Both the position numbers and the translations under genes were made by a program. Shown one piece after another: positions 19,577 through 31,622 of a DNA stretch of 64,000 nt. Source of the DNA: Ostrinia nubilalis (Eukaryota; Arthropoda; Insecta; Lepidoptera; Crambidae). The notes below the pieces were generated by a model. That model was not told where the DNA came from. It did not search any database and saw only the letters and a program-made list of their open reading frames with translations. Within the stretch, counting starts at the first letter, position 1, and every line of letters starts with the position of its first letter. The stretch spans positions 4,962,501 through 5,026,500 of the forward strand of contig NC_087112.1 of NCBI RefSeq assembly GCF_963855985.1. The letters run 5' to 3'.

Positions 19577-21139
19577 TACTGACTCAAACTCCCATACACC
19601 GCACTATACAGCTCCAAGCTGTATATTAGCATGTCTACGCAAATGAGATTAAGGCAGGGCCATGGCGATACGTGTCTTGGAATTATAATAATCGTGCCAG
19701 CTTATAAATAATGCAACAATAGCCTTTTTAATTGTTTTTGTCTCAGATATGAGACATCGAGCTATTATGGCCTCAGTTATATCTGCATAAGTCTTATAAT
19801 AGTTATAACTGCTGCGTTAAAAGGACAATTTGAAATTCATATTTTTCTGGAATTAAATTGCCGATATAATACGAATGATTTATTTTATCGATTTTCTTTC
19901 AAGGCGAGTATGACAAACTGGTGGTAAGATTTTTTTGGCGTACACCAAATTCTGCCAATAAGAAAAATAGACAAATGTCATCTTTTTAAAAAGATCAAAT
20001 TCTTGATAGATCTTGGCTACAACTTACCAAAAACATTTATCTTGGCTTTTCAAATACCTACTTAATCAAAATTCGAATGGTAGTAACTTATTTTTTTGTT
20101 TTACATTTTTACGCGAATTATTATGCAAACACGCGGTATGTTTAGCATTTTTTTCCGATATGCAATAAATTTTGAATCGGTAGCTAACTGTTTTTGAGTT
20201 TAGTCATAAGTAAAATCTATAAATAAAATTTCATCAACTATAAATGAACGTCGGCAAAACTAAAGACTTTTCAAAGTAATAGCAAGTTTTAATTTCATTA
20301 AACTTTCCCGACATTAAGTTATTAACCTCCAACTCTATCTTGATCACATCCAAGATCCCATTCATCCAAAACTCATAATGGCCGATCAATTGGTCTGATA
20401 ACCAACAGTTACATGGCCCACGCTAGTGATGTGCATTTGATGGTAGATAACATATCGATGAGACTGACAGCAACTCATTCCAAGTCAACTATATTTTAAG
20501 TTATGATTTGATTACTGGCGAATGGGACTTGACAACATCAATTTCCATGAGTAATATCAACGTTAATATTCAATAGGTAACTTAAAATCACAGGATTTAA
20601 CCTAACAGCTCTATGTTATACTTACTTATATGTATTATATGTATCTGCCACCTATCACATAAAAAAAGACATTTACTTACCTATGAGGTTTCTCTAAACC
20701 GCTCTTTAGGCACAAAACATTCACGAATGATAAGGAAACTTGTATTAATATACTTTTACAGATTACGATACCCAGTTGATAATAAAAAAATAAATATTTT
20801 AATTTATAGTAAAGCTAAGTAAAAATTGCAGTGCATCTATTTGAAATCTATCGATACCAATCACCAATCTATCGACAGATCAGCATCACTATTCCAATCG
20901 CCGTAGGTACGTATTAAGATCGCTACCAAGTTTGGGTATTACTCAATTACAACTTGCATCATCGACATACGAGATCAATAATAATAATAATATGATCCAG
21001 AGATATTCACGTTTTATGGTGGTTTTGAAACTTTTTATTAAAATGCTGTATTAGAGCGGTATGATAAGAGACTTTATGTTTGTGGCGATTAAGATTGTAT
21101 TTAAATGATGTCTTAATGACTCCTCTCGTCAGGTCATTT
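19577..21139. other. Unassigned AT-rich stretch
   Basis: No splice-flanked frame recognised. Several TATCGAT words occur around 20450-20880. Confidence 0.35.
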
Positions 21140-21430
21140 GGTATCCACTGCAGGAGCGATCATCTCTATTAGGGCCTAATTCTAAAGAGGCAAAAAATGG
21201 AGTACCTACTTGGTTCACTTCACTCTTTCTCTGGCCAAAGAGAAAGGGTTGGGAAGGTGTGACAGTCACATTGGTCCCTTAATCGCCTCCTATGACATTA
21301 TTTAATGCTAGGAGCGATCATCTCCATTTCTCAAAGGCAAATAGAGGACTTGGCCTTCACTCCCTACGCTGGCCAGAACGGTTGAGAAGGCCTGATGGTC
21401 GTATTTAGTCGCCTCTTATGATAACACGCA
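21140..21430 (+). repeat. Two tandem diverged copies of an interspersed repeat
   Basis: GGAGCGATCATCTC occurs at about 21152 and again at about 21312. Each is followed by a CTGGCCA word and ends with TCGCCTC(C/T)TATGA. The second copy matches 10626-10740 and the reverse of 27200-27345. Confidence 0.55.
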
Positions 21431-22585
21431 CAAAGTAAAGCTAAAAAATGCCAAGGAATGTTACTCTACAGAACTTGTACAGTTGAAAACATATCAAAGT
21501 ACGTATACGAGTAGTTCTTGCAACTCACGAAGGCGAGTGAGCTTTACTTGTGTGTGTAGGTACGTGTATGTACACGTACAACATAACGATAGTGTAATGT
21601 CAAAACTTTTGAAAAACGAACAGTAGCGAGCCACCAGGCTAAAGTTCACTCTCCTTCGTGAATTGCAACAACTATGAGTATTTTTGTCACGAAATGCACC
21701 TGGCCCTTTGTACAGACGAAAGCACATCAGATTATACAGTTTTGTAGCAAAAGCGCGCCTATTACAACGCCATTAGAGACCACAATGATTAGCTGATTTG
21801 CCGTCGTCTTACTAAAAGGTAAATTAGACAAGTACAATAACATACCAACTCAACTTTCACAGAATTCTGTCATCGTACAGAAGAAAAGTATTATTGAGAA
21901 ATCTAGTGACACATTTGACTGTTCAAAATGTATCTCAAACTAACTTTAACTCACATTAACGCCCAACAAAAGTCCAATAACGGCTTTTAAAATTTCTCGC
22001 GAGATAAAAAACTTTCTTTAATAAGTGCTTTCTGACATAGAGCTAAATGTGGCTTACTGAATGCGCATTAACCTTTATGAATTACCTAACGACTAAACGC
22101 CATGCATAACGGGAAACGATGGTCACTTCTTTATCTCATTAATGGGTAGGGCTGTCACCAAGTTAAGTCCGGATGAAACCGGTTTGGTCCGGTTTTAGAA
22201 ACAAACATTTTACGGTTTAGGTGTTTTTGGGAAAAGAAGGTGTTAAAAAAAGAATGGAAAGGAGGATAGCAAGACATATAAATTAAAACTCTAAGGTTGT
22301 AAATATTTATAACATAGCTACGAGACTGGGTGAAAAAAAGGTCGAATTTTTTTAGTTATTAATGTCTGGAACTACTGAATTCAAAATTATTTCACGTTTA
22401 ACCTAGAAAACTATGTAGTATACTATTACATACATATAAAAAATACCCTTATGTCCAAAGGGTACTACAAGGTTCGAGACTATATTGATGACTAGGATGC
22501 GGTGGTCAGTTCAGTCTGCACATATTTGATGTACTTAAATTTGACTATTCTTACCGTTAGATAATTCCTGGCAATAAGTGGTGAC
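21431..22585. other. Unassigned stretch
   Basis: An imperfect inverted pair with ACTCACGAAGG and CTCCTTCGTGAATTGCAA lies at 21525-21670. Nothing else was recognised. Confidence 0.35.
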
Positions 22586-22790
22586 TGAGTTTATTCCGGC
22601 GTTTCTTCTCAGCACTTGCCATATGTTTGTCTCGAAGCGCTGGTAGGGCCCAAAAGATAAGGAGACATGTAAAGTGCCCCATAAGGGCTACCTTTTCTTT
22701 TTTTATTATTTTCTATTGACGTTCATAAGTGCCACTTGTGGTCTAAACTGAATAAATATTTTTGATTTTTATTTTTTTTATTTTGATTCT
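22586..22790 (+). mobile_element. LINE 3'-terminal fragment
   Basis: The string GGCGTTTCTTCTCAGCACTT, then CATAAGTGCCACTTGTGG and CTGAATAAATATTTTTGAT with a T/A-rich simple tail looks like the 3' UTR and tail of a lepidopteran non-LTR element. The first part (TTTCTTCTCAGCACTG) recurs at about 19278. The clade is not determined. Confidence 0.45.
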
Positions 22791-23290
22791 TGAGGAAAAT
22801 AGGTTATAATAATATGTTCTGTGAGAGACCGAAAATCATGCAGGCAATGCCGCGGGCAAAGGCTATTTCTAAATAACTACATTGATCTAATTCTGTGCTG
22901 GCAGCCCTACGCCAAAGACTATTTATCTCAAGAGACGACCATTAATAAGTGTCAAAAATAAGTCCCCTCTGTCGACGGGACTGTATCTTTTTGTCCCCGA
23001 TCATTCGATTAGGAACCTCTGTTTTTGCCGTGGCCATTGTTAATTAAAATTCTATTGTTTTTAGATATGGTCCATTTTTGAATGGTAATTATCAGTGCAT
23101 TAGGTCAATTTGAAGAAAGCAGATAAGGCATTTGGGGACTCTGATTTCGTCACAGGTAGGCAGTTCCTACTTGCAACGCATGCCTTAGGTTGGAATTTGT
23201 GTTCAGATGAAAATCTATAGATAGGGTTTACCAAGTCTGCACGTTCTAGAATAATCTAAAGAAGATTCAAATCTTTGCAAAAGATACAGT
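22791..23290. other. Unassigned stretch
   Basis: No feature recognised. Confidence 0.35.
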
Positions 23291-23350
23291 CATCATCATC
23301 TTTGTTATCATTTCAGCCAATAGCAGTCTACTGTTGGACGTAAGGAATCT
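23291..23350 (-). mobile_element. Very short RTE-type LINE tail
   Basis: CATCATCATC, then TTATCATTTCAGCCAATAGC and a diverged ACTGTTGGACGTAAGG word match the outermost 3' end of the CAT-tailed RTE subfamily. Confidence 0.45.
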
Positions 23351-23779
23351 CGCCGCTGCCTGCTGTATTCTTGAAGTCATCAGGTCATCGAGCAGCTACA
23401 TACGTAGACCTTGTTAACTACGATTTCCCAGAAGTTATTGATACCTACAGTAAAATAATAATAATATAAAATAAACAAGACTCAACAGAACAAATTAAAA
23501 TGCTTTTAACAATTAAAAATACCGGCTAAGAAAATTTATCTTCCAAAGTCATGAAGCATTTAGCAATAACGAGGTAATTACAAGGCTAATTTCAACAGAC
23601 CGACTTGAAAGGGAACTCCTAATTTATGACTTAATAAAATAACTGAAGCTTACTTTACTAAAGCAATATTATTTTCCGTTTTATCTCAATTCTAAGCTTC
23701 GAATTTTTAGAGAACGGAGTCGTTTTTTCACACACAAGGTCAAAATAAAACCCAATTTTGTGACTTAGAAATACGACGA
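23351..23779. other. Unassigned AT-rich stretch
   Basis: No feature recognised. Confidence 0.35.
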
Positions 23780-25260
23780 TTAAGCGAAGAAACTGGGCTC
23801 ACGATTTCAGCTTCTTGCCATCATTACAGGCAGTAAAAACTCAACGGTTTTTTGCTCCACTGACCACTCATTTTTTTGGATCGATTTCAATCGAACATTG
23901 CGAAGAAATCGTTATGCAAAACAGAAGTACGCTGGCCAGATGTCACGAAACACATGCTGTGCAATTTAAAAACAAATTGACCAGACCACTCAGGAATATT
24001 TGAGTTTCGTTTAAACTTAAGTTTAAAAAAAGAATGGCGACTTCGCGCCAAAACCGCATGCAGTCGCAAATGCAGTCAAAGATCCAAACTAAACAAAGCT
24101 GGCAAACATGTAAACACTTTGAAACGACCGCGCTGCTACGCTTCCTGCCTGCGAGCTATAAAAAAAGCAAAAAATACGTCCCATATCAACAAATTCTCCC
24201 CACGGTGAGCGAAATAGAACCGCATAGTAACCGAATACGTTCAAATTTTCAAATTCGAACATTCCACTTTTAAATATTTACCGAAAACAAAAAAAAACGT
24301 CGTCGGCCAAACACTTATGACCCGAGCGTGTAATTTTACCGTAACAGGTGGGGGCCATTTCGTAAAGAACATGGTTTTATGAAAATTAAAATTGAATTAT
24401 AGAAAATTGTGTGGCTAACCGCAAATGTGTTTTAAGGGCGGTTCAATTCGTTTTGTTTCGTGCAATGATGAGCCCGATTGTAGACGGATTGAACAAATTG
24501 CTTCATTGTAAATATAATTTTTACATGGACCGTTCGGCATGCTTGAATTGAAATATCTTTATAGAAAAAGACAAAGACGCTTCAAACAGAATTGAAAAGA
24601 GTGATTGTGCAATGGCGAAAGGAATACTGAATAGTTTCCCATTTAAAAGATTCATTAAAAGTTTGCGAAAATCTTCTTATTATGACTACCTATTAAAAAG
24701 AAGCCTTGAGCACCTATTTCAGAGAAAAAAGAAATGTTCTGCTTCCCAGGATAAGTTGCTCGAAGAAAAGTATTATTTAGGTCGACTGGTTGTTAAAGAC
24801 AAACGAAGAAAGAATTAGTTTTTATTATCAACCTTGGAATATTTTTATAGCTAAGGGTAATTGCCAGTACACAAATTATACATCAGAGGTTTTGATTTTT
24901 TTTTCTAGATTTCAGTCGTGATTTACCAGCATTTATTATTAGCAAGTAAATATTTTCGTTATTGATGTTAATTTCTAAATGGTTCGAATACGACCTTTTT
25001 TACCGCCGCCGCCGCGAGCCTCATAATTTTCGCGCCATTGCCTGACATTCTTTTTCTTTTGCTTACAGCTGTTCGAAGGCAAGGGAACAACATCGTATAA
25101 TTCCTTCCACCGCGTATATCACTGTAATCGCGTTAGCTCGTCGAGTATTAACAGGGCGTGTTTTATGTTTTTCTGAGCTGGCAACACTCCAGAAGTCGGT
25201 GCCAGAGATGAGTGAATACGATAGCAAGTCGAACCGTTGTTATTTGAATCGATTACATTG
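23780..25260. other. CpG-richer block with several short frames
   Basis: It holds plus frames 24034-24273 (start MATSRQNRMQSQMQ) and 24612-24818 (basic, MAKGILNSFPFKRF), both with GCG after the ATG, a CCGCCGCCGCCGCG run at about 25005, and a textbook-looking plus acceptor (TTCTTTTGCTTACAG at about 25068) followed by 36 open codons. No domain or matching donor was found. It could be a promoter or first-exon region of an unrecognised gene. Confidence 0.3.
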
Positions 25261-26030
25261 AAGTTATTCGGGTGGGTGACATATTTTGTCGCTTCTTATT
25301 TTATGTGATGCGAGCGCATTGTATTGGTGTTTTCTATTATTTGTGAGACGAAAGAGCTTATCAAGGCAAGTATTTCTTTATATTTACTTACAAGGTAATT
25401 CACAAACACATTCTGGCTTCAATAATTTTCTAACAGCACCAATGTGAAAAAGCAATCCAAGACCCAAATCTACCCTAAAACGTAGTGATGTCAGTCAATT
25501 AGTGCCAGTAGCTTCAAAATCATAGCGAGCGCATCCTGCATCCTTTATTATTCTCTCTAGTAGTGTTCCTTGACAGTCCTTGTGTTCCTGTACTAATAAA
25601 CCCCCAAGGCTTCAAGCAGCGAGTGAATAGTCCAGGGCAAGCAACTCCACTAGATCGCATCTGTACCCCTCAGGTGCGATTTGTATCAAGAGAAAACCCA
25701 TTCATTATTTAAAAAAGGAATCTTCCTTCACCACCATCGCTCACTATCTCGTGATATGGTCACAAACCGATTCCACCTCCGATTATAATCGAGTCGTAAA
25801 CCCGATGGAAACTAGTGAAATCACTCGCGTAATCACATCGAGTGCGAGGGAATAATTAAATTACAACACTCGAAACTTGGAGAGGCCCTCTGCAGAGTTG
25901 AGGAACGCGTCCTCTAAATATTAAACTGAGTTTGGTGCAAGTGATGGGCGGCACTATTTTTTAAAACCACAGATAAGTGAGAAAGAGAACTGTCAAATTT
26001 TTTTTTCATCCGGACTTTTTTGTAAAACTA
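25261..26030. other. Unassigned stretch
   Basis: No exon or named repeat recognised. Confidence 0.35.
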
Positions 26031-26155
26031 AGGCTGAGTTGCACCACCTAACTACGGTAACTATAAAGATAACCGATCCTTTTTGTATGGAGTTTGACAG
26101 AGTTTTGACGTTTGTTAAAGTTAAAGTGAGATGGTGCAAGTGTGCAACCCAGCCT
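26031..26155 (+). mobile_element. Family-1 MITE (copy 1)
   Basis: AGGCTGAGTTGCACCACC faces a slightly altered GTGCAACCCAGCCT. The core TGTATGGAGTTTGACAGA and TTTTGACGTTTGTTAAAG defines the family. Confidence 0.85.
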
Positions 26156-26479
26156 TAGTTTCATAATTCACAGGCTATTGATAAAAAGATTGAATTAATG
26201 AAATTTTTCGAAAATGAATAATATGTTATGTATTTTACTTGACTACCTTTATTGCCAAACAAATTAAGAATAAATTAATAAAATTATGAAGCCAATGCAA
26301 ATCGCTTTCGATTCTGAGTCGGATCTTACGGGGTTCTCGTAATTTCGACGGGAAACCAAGTTTCACTCTATTAGTAAAGAACCCCAAATCAATTTTGAGG
26401 TTTCAGTACACGTTATTACAAAAATATAAATCATATTGGATTTCATTACGAAAAATTTTCCATTACCAAAAGCTGTATT

Positions 26480-26599
26480 AGGCTGGGTTGCACCATTTTA
26501 CTTAGACTTTAACAAACGTCAAAAATCTGTCAAACTCCATACAAAATACACCGGTTATCGTTATAGCCACGGTTAAAGTTTGGTGGTGCAACTCAGCCT
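26480..26599 (-). mobile_element. Family-1 MITE (copy 2)
   Basis: AGGCTGGGTTGCACCATTTT faces TGGTGCAACTCAGCCT, with the core reversed (CAAACTCCATACAAAATAC). Confidence 0.85.
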
Positions 26600-27046
26600 G
26601 TTATAAAAATTTTGCACTGTGTTCTTTTTTCAAACTGGTATAAAATTTTATTGATTAAAAATAACAAAAGAGCGTGTAATTATTTTTTTTGCTACATCGT
26701 TGCAACTGGCCAGTGTCTTTACATAAAAGTATTACTACATTGGCACTGGCCTAAAAAAGTAAAATTTAGACCTCAAACTTTTTTTGTTGACAGTTCGTTC
26801 TTCATAATTAAATTACATTCTTTGCTCATACGTAGTTGTAAATATTTTTCGCCATGCTATTTAGTTCCTTGTTGTCGTGTAAGAGGCTTAGCCTGATCCT
26901 ATTAAGGGGTGCTTACACTCGCAATCTGCGTAATGTTAATGCGGATCATGCTATGTACACTCATTTGCGAGGCTTGCACAATAGTGAACTGCGCTTAGTA
27001 TAGTAGTGACCGACTTGGCGCCAAAATAAACACAATAATACAACTG
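26600..27046. other. Unassigned stretch
   Basis: No feature recognised; the plus frame 26612-26896 is unsupported. Confidence 0.35.
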
Positions 27047-27195
27047 CAGATAATTTCGTTCGTTCGTTAGTTTCAGCCAAATGACGTCCACAGCTGGACA
27101 ATGGCCTCCCTGAAGGATTTCCATAGCGAACCGACCTTTACAAGATCCTCGGTCCACCTAGTGGGGAGGCCTGCCCACACTAGGTCTTCTGGCCC
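27047..27195 (-). mobile_element. RTE-type LINE 3' end, AACG-tailed subfamily
   Basis: TTCGTTCGTTCGTTAG (reverse of the AACG tail) precedes a minus-strand C-terminus with GRSVWAG, RWTEDLVKV and SLWKSFREA. An internal deletion removes the AWMRAAQDR part. Confidence 0.75.
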
Positions 27196-27199
27196 GTGG

Positions 27200-27345
27200 T
27201 GGCCACTAAGGAACTTTTTTTCTGCCCCAGCGGCTATCAAGCAGAAAAAAAGGCGACTAAGGGACAAAATATCTATGGGAAACATGAGGTCTCCTCAACC
27301 CGTATGACCAGCGTAGGAAGTGTAGGCCAAATACTTCATTTGTCA
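27200..27345 (-). repeat. Interspersed repeat, reverse copy
   Basis: In reverse it reads GGCCTACACTTCCTACGCTG, GTCATACGGGTTGAG and ends TTAGTCGCC, matching 10626-10740 and 21310-21430. The 850 bases to its right (27346-28224) hold nothing recognised apart from a short GTTGCCAGA duplication at 28150. Confidence 0.5.
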
Positions 27346-28297
27346 TTGGTACAACATTAGAGGGAGTCATTCTCCTTAGAGACTAAATGACCGATGGTGA
27401 AGTAGTAAAAAAGTACTTATAATGAAAAAATTACGTTCAGTCCTTGTATCCCACAAAACTGTAGTTCTAAAACTGTCTCATATTACAAAAGTTAAGAAAC
27501 CAAAGAGAACGAAACGTTAAGCTACGTTTAACGAGAGTTTAATGTTGGCGTACCTATGTAGCAGCACATGAAGCTAAACACCGTGGTTCTTATTTACTTG
27601 AAATAGGTGTCATTTTGCAACGAAAATGTATATACTACCTACTCGGAGTTGCTCAACTGGAATAGATTTGGGTCTGTCACTGGTTTTAAACGGTTTGCTA
27701 TGAATTAGTGAAGTCTTGAGTAGGTTAGAATACGCGAATCATCTATTTTTGAAGAAAAGACAGTTATTTACTGGATTAAAATAATTTTGTTATGTGGTCA
27801 ACCTATTAGATGACCCTGATGTTATATTACCAAAGTAATGATTAATTATTAATGAAACTACTATTTAGTAACTAATTATACCCAAAAAAAGTTTGTGAGA
27901 CAGTGTCAAATTAAGATGACAATTGATTACTACTGCGCTTTGTGATCAAATACCTGCCTTGTTATGCATAAAAATTATTTAGGCGATTTTGTCGCTACCT
28001 GCTATCTCTTCAAGACAACCGAGCGCTTAATTTATATTTATTTATAAAATAGCGCTAAAACTAATCAGCTTGCAATCAGCATCTGTTGACAGCATACGTG
28101 AAGTTACCGAAGCGATTCCAGCGCTCGTTAGCGCAACTTCTAGCGATTAGTTGCCAGAGTTGCCAGAGTTGGGCAGCGGCTACCGGCTTTTAGGGCAGGG
28201 CTGTCACCTCCAGGTAAACGGTGGGGTTACTCCAGAAAACGTCCGAAGTTTCGGATGTTGCCATCCCTCTCACACAAAGCGAGATGCCAGTATGAGC

Positions 28298-30347
28298 AGG
28301 GCCGGATTAACCATCTCGGGGCCCCTAGGCACAGCTCGTTTTGGGCCCCCCTTTTTTTTGTCGCGGAGGAAATGCTTTGCGCACCGTCACCGCTGCCGGG
28401 GGACAGGGTGGTGTGTGGGACTCCCGGCGCCCTAAAAAGGGAAAAGGACGGGGTATACCCACTAAAACCTCCGCGGCGTTCCGTCGTAGCCCGAGTGGGG
28501 GGGTCGCGAGTATCCGGCAGTACCCTTAGACTTCCGCGATACCACGCTACAGTGACAGCTCGCCTACACGGCAGACCCTACACGCCCCCGCACCCCCGGC
28601 CTGCTGGCCGCCACCTGGGGGCAGAGTAGAACGGTCGTACAACCGCCTTCTCCGGCCCCTTCTCCGCCTGCGGAGCGATGGGGCGAGAGGATTGTTCTCC
28701 CGCTCGCGCTCCGCTGCCTCCTTCTGAAGGATGACCTCTTCGCAAAAGGAGGCGACCACCTTCCAGCATCCTTCACTTCCCAGCATGGCGATGACCAGGC
28801 TCGGAAGCGAAAGATCCCGGCCCACGACAGCAGTGAGACACGGCGCTGCTCCTCCCAGCCTGTGCAGACCGCGAGGGTGTGCTGCACCGTGTCATCTGCC
28901 GCGCCACATTTGTGGCACACGGGAATTCCTCTCGCCCGATTCTTTGCAGGTACGAACCGAAGCAGCCATGCCCGGTCAGCACCTGCGCCAGACGGAACGT
29001 GAGGAACCCGTGCGGTCGGTCCAACCATTAGTCCAGAACAGGACCAATGGCGGCCAAACTGCGCGCGAGTCATGTCTTCGTGACGGCGCCGCACCGCTCC
29101 GGGGCCGGGCGCTTTCCACGCGCCTTCTGGTCTGCCATCCAGTGATAGATGACAGACAAGACTCCAGCATCTAGCTCCCAAGGAGGAGTACCAGCGAGAA
29201 CGCACGTCGCAGCGTGCCCTACCGTGCGGTAGGTCCTTGCGACCCTCTGTGCTATGGCCCGCTGGGGTCTGCGCAGAAGGGCAGCATTCTCCCTCTTGTT
29301 GAGTGCGTCCGCCCAGACTGGGGCACCATACAGCGCCATGTTCCTCAGAACGCCGGCATAAAGTCGACGACACCTCGTTTGTGGCCCTCCCGAATTCGGG
29401 AGGAGCCAACTCAGTGCGCCGGCTGCCTTGAGGAGGCGTGGCGCTAGCCCGTTGAAGTGCGGGCTAAAATGCCACCTCCCGTCAAGCGAGAGGCCCAGAT
29501 ATTTCATTTGGCCTTTGACGTCAATCCTGACGTCCTCAACGCGTCGAGAGGGGCGCGCTGGCGAGGCCCCGGAAAGAAGAGGGCCTCAGTCTTCTCCAGC
29601 GCGACTTTCAGGCCGAGGCGTCGTATTCTGCGAGCGATTAATGTGCCGCCCGCCGACGCCAGCCGTGCCGCGGCCCCAAATGTCTTCCCCGGGCAGTGAC
29701 CAGAGTGTCATCCGCATAGTATGTGACACTCATGCCCACGAGAAGGACGCCCCGGAGAAGCCAGTTGAGGCCTAGGTTCCACAAGAGTGAACCGAGCACC
29801 GAACCCTGCGGAACCCCGCTGGCTACGCCGCGCCGTTTGACCTGGCCGTCTCTGTTAACATACAGGACTTCGCGGTCCCGTAAGTAATCGGCCAGCAGCG
29901 CTCAAAGATACTGAGGCACTCCGTGATGTTGAAGTGCCTAGAGTATGGTGGAATGAGGGATGGTATTGAAAGCGTTGGCTATATCGAATGATACAGCCAA
30001 CACACCCTCAGCCCTCTCCCGCTAGCCTCCGCAGTGAGGCTTTTTAGCCTCTGAAGGGCGTCGAACGTCGACCTGTCATATAAACCAAAGCAGTACCTAA
30101 TGCCAACGTCACGAAAATTAATTAGGTTCCACAATATCAAAATATGTCGATTGATTGTGTAAACCAAAATAAGGGGAAGTTTTGAGGTGGTTTGAGTTTT
30201 GTTGCATAAAAATAATCTTTAAAATTTTTTTTTTTTTTTTTTTCTTTTTTTTTATCTGGAGTGCTGGGCCCCTGGTCATAGTGGGCCCCTGGCCATAGTG
30301 GGCCCCTAGGCACTGGCCTAAAGTGCCTTATGGATAATACGGCACTG
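28298..30347. mobile_element. Composite insertion with inverted-repeat-like ends and 9-bp duplication
   Basis: The left end AGGGCCGGATTAACCAT and the reversed right end CAGTGCCGTATTATCCAT match at most positions, and both ends carry GGGGCCCCTAGGCAC-type words. The 9-bp AGTATGAGC duplication would suit a MULE-size target site. The interior holds an R1-type LINE fragment, 120 AT-rich bases and a long T-rich run (about 30218-30252). No transposase was seen. Confidence 0.5.
28352..30105 (-). mobile_element. R1-clade LINE fragment, frameshifted and 5'-truncated
   Basis: On the minus strand, in order: RSTFDALQRLKSLTAEA (RT start, about 30090), GVPQGSVLGSLLWNLGLNW and TYYADDTLVTARG (about 29700-29820), MKYLGLSLDGRW and YGAPVWAD (29300-29507), then the C-terminal knuckle CHKCGAADDTVQHTLAVC (about 28850-28910) and a basic tail. 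The frame changes several times, so it is a pseudogene. It ends at an A8 tail (T8 at 28352-28359). It is much more GC-rich than its surroundings. The plus-strand ORFs in this interval are shadows. Known R1 elements usually sit in 28S rDNA; this copy does not. Confidence 0.85.
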
Positions 30348-30400
30348 AGTATGAGCGACGGTGACGGGTTAGATCTGAAACTACTATCGTTTTGGAGCGC

Positions 30401-31015
30401 TGCTTCTTATTCTACCGAAGCAGCAATAGGGTTATAATAATGCTGGGGCGTATAAAAGCGCGTTTTAAAAGCCTATTTGCAGAAAATAAATAAAATTACT
30501 TTTATGGCTTTACTAGTAGCAGAACCTTACCTACTTGAATTGGCACCATACGATGTCTAGGAATAGTAACAATAATGCTATCTATGCCCCTTGAAGACAT
30601 TAACTGACTATACAAAATTACATAATACTTTTTCCAAAAAAAAGCCATGAAAAAGAGGTCGTCTTGAAATAAAAAAATTGATTTGTCTAAATTGCCAACC
30701 CTAGTTTTAACTAATGTGCCTTCTGTGTTAGAGTCATTAAGACTTAAGTTTAAAGTAACATGATGAATACAGAATTGTCTGTAGGTTTATTTTTAGTTTA
30801 TTAGCCTTAGAGTTTGTTACCAACTTCTACTTCTAGGAAACTACCTCTACATAGTTAAAAGTGAGACATGGTTTGCTATGTCGTTGATTCTAAGCTTTAA
30901 AATAACGCTAATGTAACATTTTTAAAAGTTAAAAGAAAAATATTAAGTACAGCTATTCTTCAAACTCACACCCATTATCAAAAAAGTTAGCAAAAAAGCA
31001 GAATTGCAATACTGA
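30401..31015. other. Unassigned AT-rich stretch
   Basis: No feature recognised. Confidence 0.35.
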
Positions 31016-31120
31016 CTTCAACCGTCACTATAACGATAACCAGTGTTTTTGTATGGAGTTTGACAATTTTTGACGTTTGTTTCAGTTAAAGTAAGATGGT
31101 GCGACCCATCCTTAGCCTGG
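31016..31120 (+). mobile_element. Family-1 MITE (copy 3), left end degraded
   Basis: The core ATAACGATAACCAGTG, TGTATGGAGTTTGACA and TTTGACGTTTGTTTCAG is present and the right end has decayed to GTGCGACCCATCCTTAG. Confidence 0.7.
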
Positions 31121-31525
31121 CTGTTGACCGGCCATACCTATTGCAGAACCAGCAGAAAGAAAGAAGAAAAAAAGGGGGAAAAAGTACTATTTCGGGTACA
31201 TGCCTGCCCACACTAGGTCTAAACTGCCCTATGGCTGAAATGATGATAATGAGGTTTCCTTCATTTAGTCGGCGGTAGTTCAAGCCAGTAAGTTCAAGCC
31301 ATTTTTACTATCTTTCTCATTCCAGAATCAACAATTCCAATCAATCAATATCAACATAAAAAAGTTCGTATTCCTTTAAACAAATTTGCCGTGTTTCCAC
31401 GTGGCAATTGAAACTCGCGTCCACCGGAGCGTGGTCGCGCTCCGAAGTACTGCGACCGCAGAACATGTCACCGTAATTATATTTTTGATGAAGCAAATAG
31501 CAGTATTTTCGTCCTGCTAGATTAA

Positions 31526-31622
31526 GTTGAAAAAATACAAGAATCACCCAAACTATGTCGTAGTAACGTAGTTAAATTTTCTTCCTGTTGAAAAAGATAC
31601 AAGAATCGCCCAAATTATCGAC
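31526..31622. repeat. Local 61-bp tandem duplication
   Basis: GTTGAAAAAATACAAGAATC at 31526 recurs as GTTGAAAAAGATACAAGAAT at 31587, followed in each by a CCCAAA(C/T)TAT word. Two diverged units. Confidence 0.55.

Larger units (their letters stand above)
28225..30400. mobile_element. Palindromic MITE (family 4, copy A) split by a composite insertion
   Basis: The left arm GGTTACTCCAGAAAACG to GAGATGCC (28225-28288) is an imperfect reverse complement of the right arm (GACGGTGACGGG to CGTTTTGGAG, 30357-30400). Shared words also occur in copy B at 49513-52822, including TTGCCATCCCTCTCAC. The insertion sits at the centre of the palindrome and duplicates AGTATGAGC (28289-28297 and 30348-30356). 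Confidence 0.75.

Noticed and set aside
24034..24818. Two short basic plus-strand ORFs as genes
   Set aside because: Good start context only; no domain, splice or repeat-independent support. Mentioned in the CpG-richer block.
25055..25180. Plus-strand exon after TTCTTTTGCTTACAG
   Set aside because: Only 36 codons open, no donor, no upstream exon; kept only as a note in the block description.
28151..29775. Several long plus-strand reading frames (up to 147 codons)
   Set aside because: They are antisense shadows of the GC-rich R1-type LINE read on the minus strand.
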